The notes beneath the pieces were generated by a model. It searched no databases. It saw only the letters and a program-made list of their open reading frames with translations, and was not told where the DNA came from. This document shows, in pieces, positions 60,602 to 64,000 of a stretch of DNA of 64,000 bases (positions within the stretch are counted from its first letter, which is position 1; the number at the start of each line of letters is the position of its first letter). The stretch is from positions 146,893 through 210,892 of the forward strand of contig NZ_FOFP01000009.1 in NCBI RefSeq assembly GCF_900110925.1, in the 5' to 3' direction. Both the position numbers and the translations under genes were made by a program. The DNA is from Pseudomonas cuatrocienegasensis (GTDB taxonomy: Bacteria > Pseudomonadota > Gammaproteobacteria > Pseudomonadales > Pseudomonadaceae).

Positions 60602-61111
60602 ATGCGCACCTCGCGGCCTGCTGTCCCCCTGTTGTCCCTCGCCCTGCTTGCCAGCGTACTGATGCTCGCAGCAGCACTTGTTCTGCAGCACGCCTTCGGT
60701 TGGGAGCCTTGCACGTTGTGCGTGCAGATCCGCCTGTGGCTGAGCCTGGTTGCAGTGCTGACCTTCGCCCTGCTGGTGGCCATCCGCTTGCGTGTGCGCC
60801 CTTTGCAACTGCTGCTCTGGCCACTGGTGCTGGCAGGCAGTGGCATGGCGGTGTACGACAATGCTCATCTGGTGCTGATCGAAACCGGTGTACTGGAGAG
60901 CTTCAGTTGCTCCCCCTTCCCGTTCTACAGCCAGTACCTGCCGCTGCATGAGTACCTGCCGGGTATGTTTATGAGCGCTGGTATCTGCGGGCAGAACGAT
61001 TACAGCATCCTCGGCCTTCCGTTCACTGTCTGGACGTTGGTGGGCGTCACTGCGCTGCTGGCATTGTTGCTGGTGGCCGCGACCCGCGCCGTGCGCAACG
61101 CCCGCCGCTGA
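60602..61111 (+). CDS. dsbB: Disulfide bond formation protein B
   Basis: A 169-residue inner-membrane protein with four TM helices. The first periplasmic pair is EPCTLC (C37, C40); the second is the C in LESFSCSPF (about 101) and the later C in AGICGQND. It re-oxidises DsbA using ubiquinone. ATG 60602; a start 13 codons upstream lacks support. Followed 3 bases later by the glycosyltransferase. Confidence 0.92.
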   Translation: MRTSRPAVPLLSLALLASVLMLAAALVLQHAFGWEPCTLCVQIRLWLSLVAVLTFALLVAIRLRVRPLQLLLWPLVLAGSGMAVYDNAHLVLIETGVLESFSCSPFPFYSQYLPLHEYLPGMFMSAGICGQNDYSILGLPFTVWTLVGVTALLALLLVAATRAVRNARR

Positions 61112-61114
61112 GCC

Positions 61115-63650
<2,536 letters not shown>

Positions 63651-63695
63651 GAACTGCAGTCAAGTGCCCGAAATAAATACCTTGGCTGCTGCTTA

Positions 63696-64000
63696 GTAAG
63701 CGCTCCATAAACCCCGTCCTGGCGGACGGAGTTTGTTTTCAGGAAGCAGAGGCAGGCGCTGGAGAGCAGTTCCACGGTAGCAGCGCTTCGTAGTCCTCAA
63801 CGCTGCTGGCGGTCGGTAGACGATCAAGCACATGGCGCAGCCAAGCGTAGGGTTCTTGCCCGTTGGCCTTGGCGGTTTCGATCAGGCTGTAGATCTGGGC
63901 GCTGGCGGTGGCACCTTTGGGCGTATCGCTGAACAGCCAGTTCTTGCGGCCGATGACAAACGGGCGGATGGCGTTTTCGGCGCGGTTGTTATCGATGGGC
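63696..64000 (-). mobile_element. End of an IS66-family element, cut by window edge
   Basis: GTAAGCG at 63696 matches the terminal inverted-repeat form of IS66 elements, and is followed by a small hairpin and the transposase end. It is inserted 45 bases past the dctP stop. The other end and any target duplication are outside the window. Confidence 0.85.
63739..64000 (-). CDS. IS66-family transposase TnpC, C-terminal part
   Basis: The last 87 residues are seen: [21 protein letters not shown], then [38 protein letters not shown] and a C-terminal tail. The D-N-N-R-A-E-N block is the conserved end of the IS66 DDE domain with the catalytic Glu. The stop is at 63739-63741. The 5' part lies beyond the window. 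Confidence 0.93.
   Translation of the reverse strand, partial: PIDNNRAENAIRPFVIGRKNWLFSDTPKGATASAQIYSLIETAKANGQEPYAWLRHVLDRLPTASSVEDYEALLPWNCSPAPASAS

Overview
The window looks like a Pseudomonas chromosome. It carries GC-rich housekeeping genes with Pseudomonas-type partners: galU, glgA, the mexS/mexT/mexEF-oprN efflux locus, a 3-mercaptopropionate dioxygenase-like gene, Pseudomonas-style REP palindromes and an IS66 end. About 27.7 kb in the middle (roughly 16,022-43,696) is a genomic island with lower GC and different codon use.

Left chromosomal part (1-15,738). It starts with a 5'-complete but window-truncated glycogen synthase, an MscS channel and galU. A sulfur module follows: a BigR-like ArsR repressor with two half transporters of the YeeE/PmpAB type. 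Next is a molybdenum hydroxylase (iorAB-like) at 5,481-8,239, whose maturation genes (xdhC-, moaA- and mobA-like) lie 5 kb away at 13,162-15,738. Between them sit an alpha/beta hydrolase, a cyclophilin-like protein, an MFS exporter and a LysR regulator that looks divergent from the exporter. A LysR C-terminal remnant lies just outside the island.

Island (about 16,022-43,696). The right end has an operon of three tyrosine recombinases plus a small coiled-coil protein, an arrangement like Tn554 tnpABC, RIT elements and Gamma-Mobile-Trio islands. Both ends share inverted TGTTCATA-bearing repeats and a 7-bp direct repeat, ATTTAAC. The cargo is dense in defence-type genes: (a) a HExxH metallopeptidase-like gene; (b) a type III CBASS-like locus (CD-NTase, HORMA, TRIP13-like ATPase, DEDDh exonuclease) divergent from a CapW-like WYL regulator and a SLOG-like/nucleoside-phosphorylase fusion that is the probable effector; (c) a GIY-YIG-like protein and a NADAR protein; (d) a five-gene operon (SIS-HAD, PRTase-like, P-loop ATPase, CARF-like Rossmann protein, PfkB kinase with a Cys cluster) that I cannot match to a named system and consider the best candidate for something new; (e) a Gabija-like OLD nuclease/UvrD helicase pair; (f) an XRE-controlled divergent locus of unknown genes.

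Right chromosomal part (43,697-64,000). A thiol dioxygenase is followed by an SDR, an mdaB-like quinone reductase and its TetR regulator with two matching operators, then LysR/RidA, FKBP, mexS, mexT and mexEF-oprN. Further right are a MerR/carboxymuconolactone decarboxylase pair, a divergent LysR/MFS pair, dsbB, a glycosyltransferase, a TRAP-type dctP, and the end of an IS66-family element that runs out of the window.
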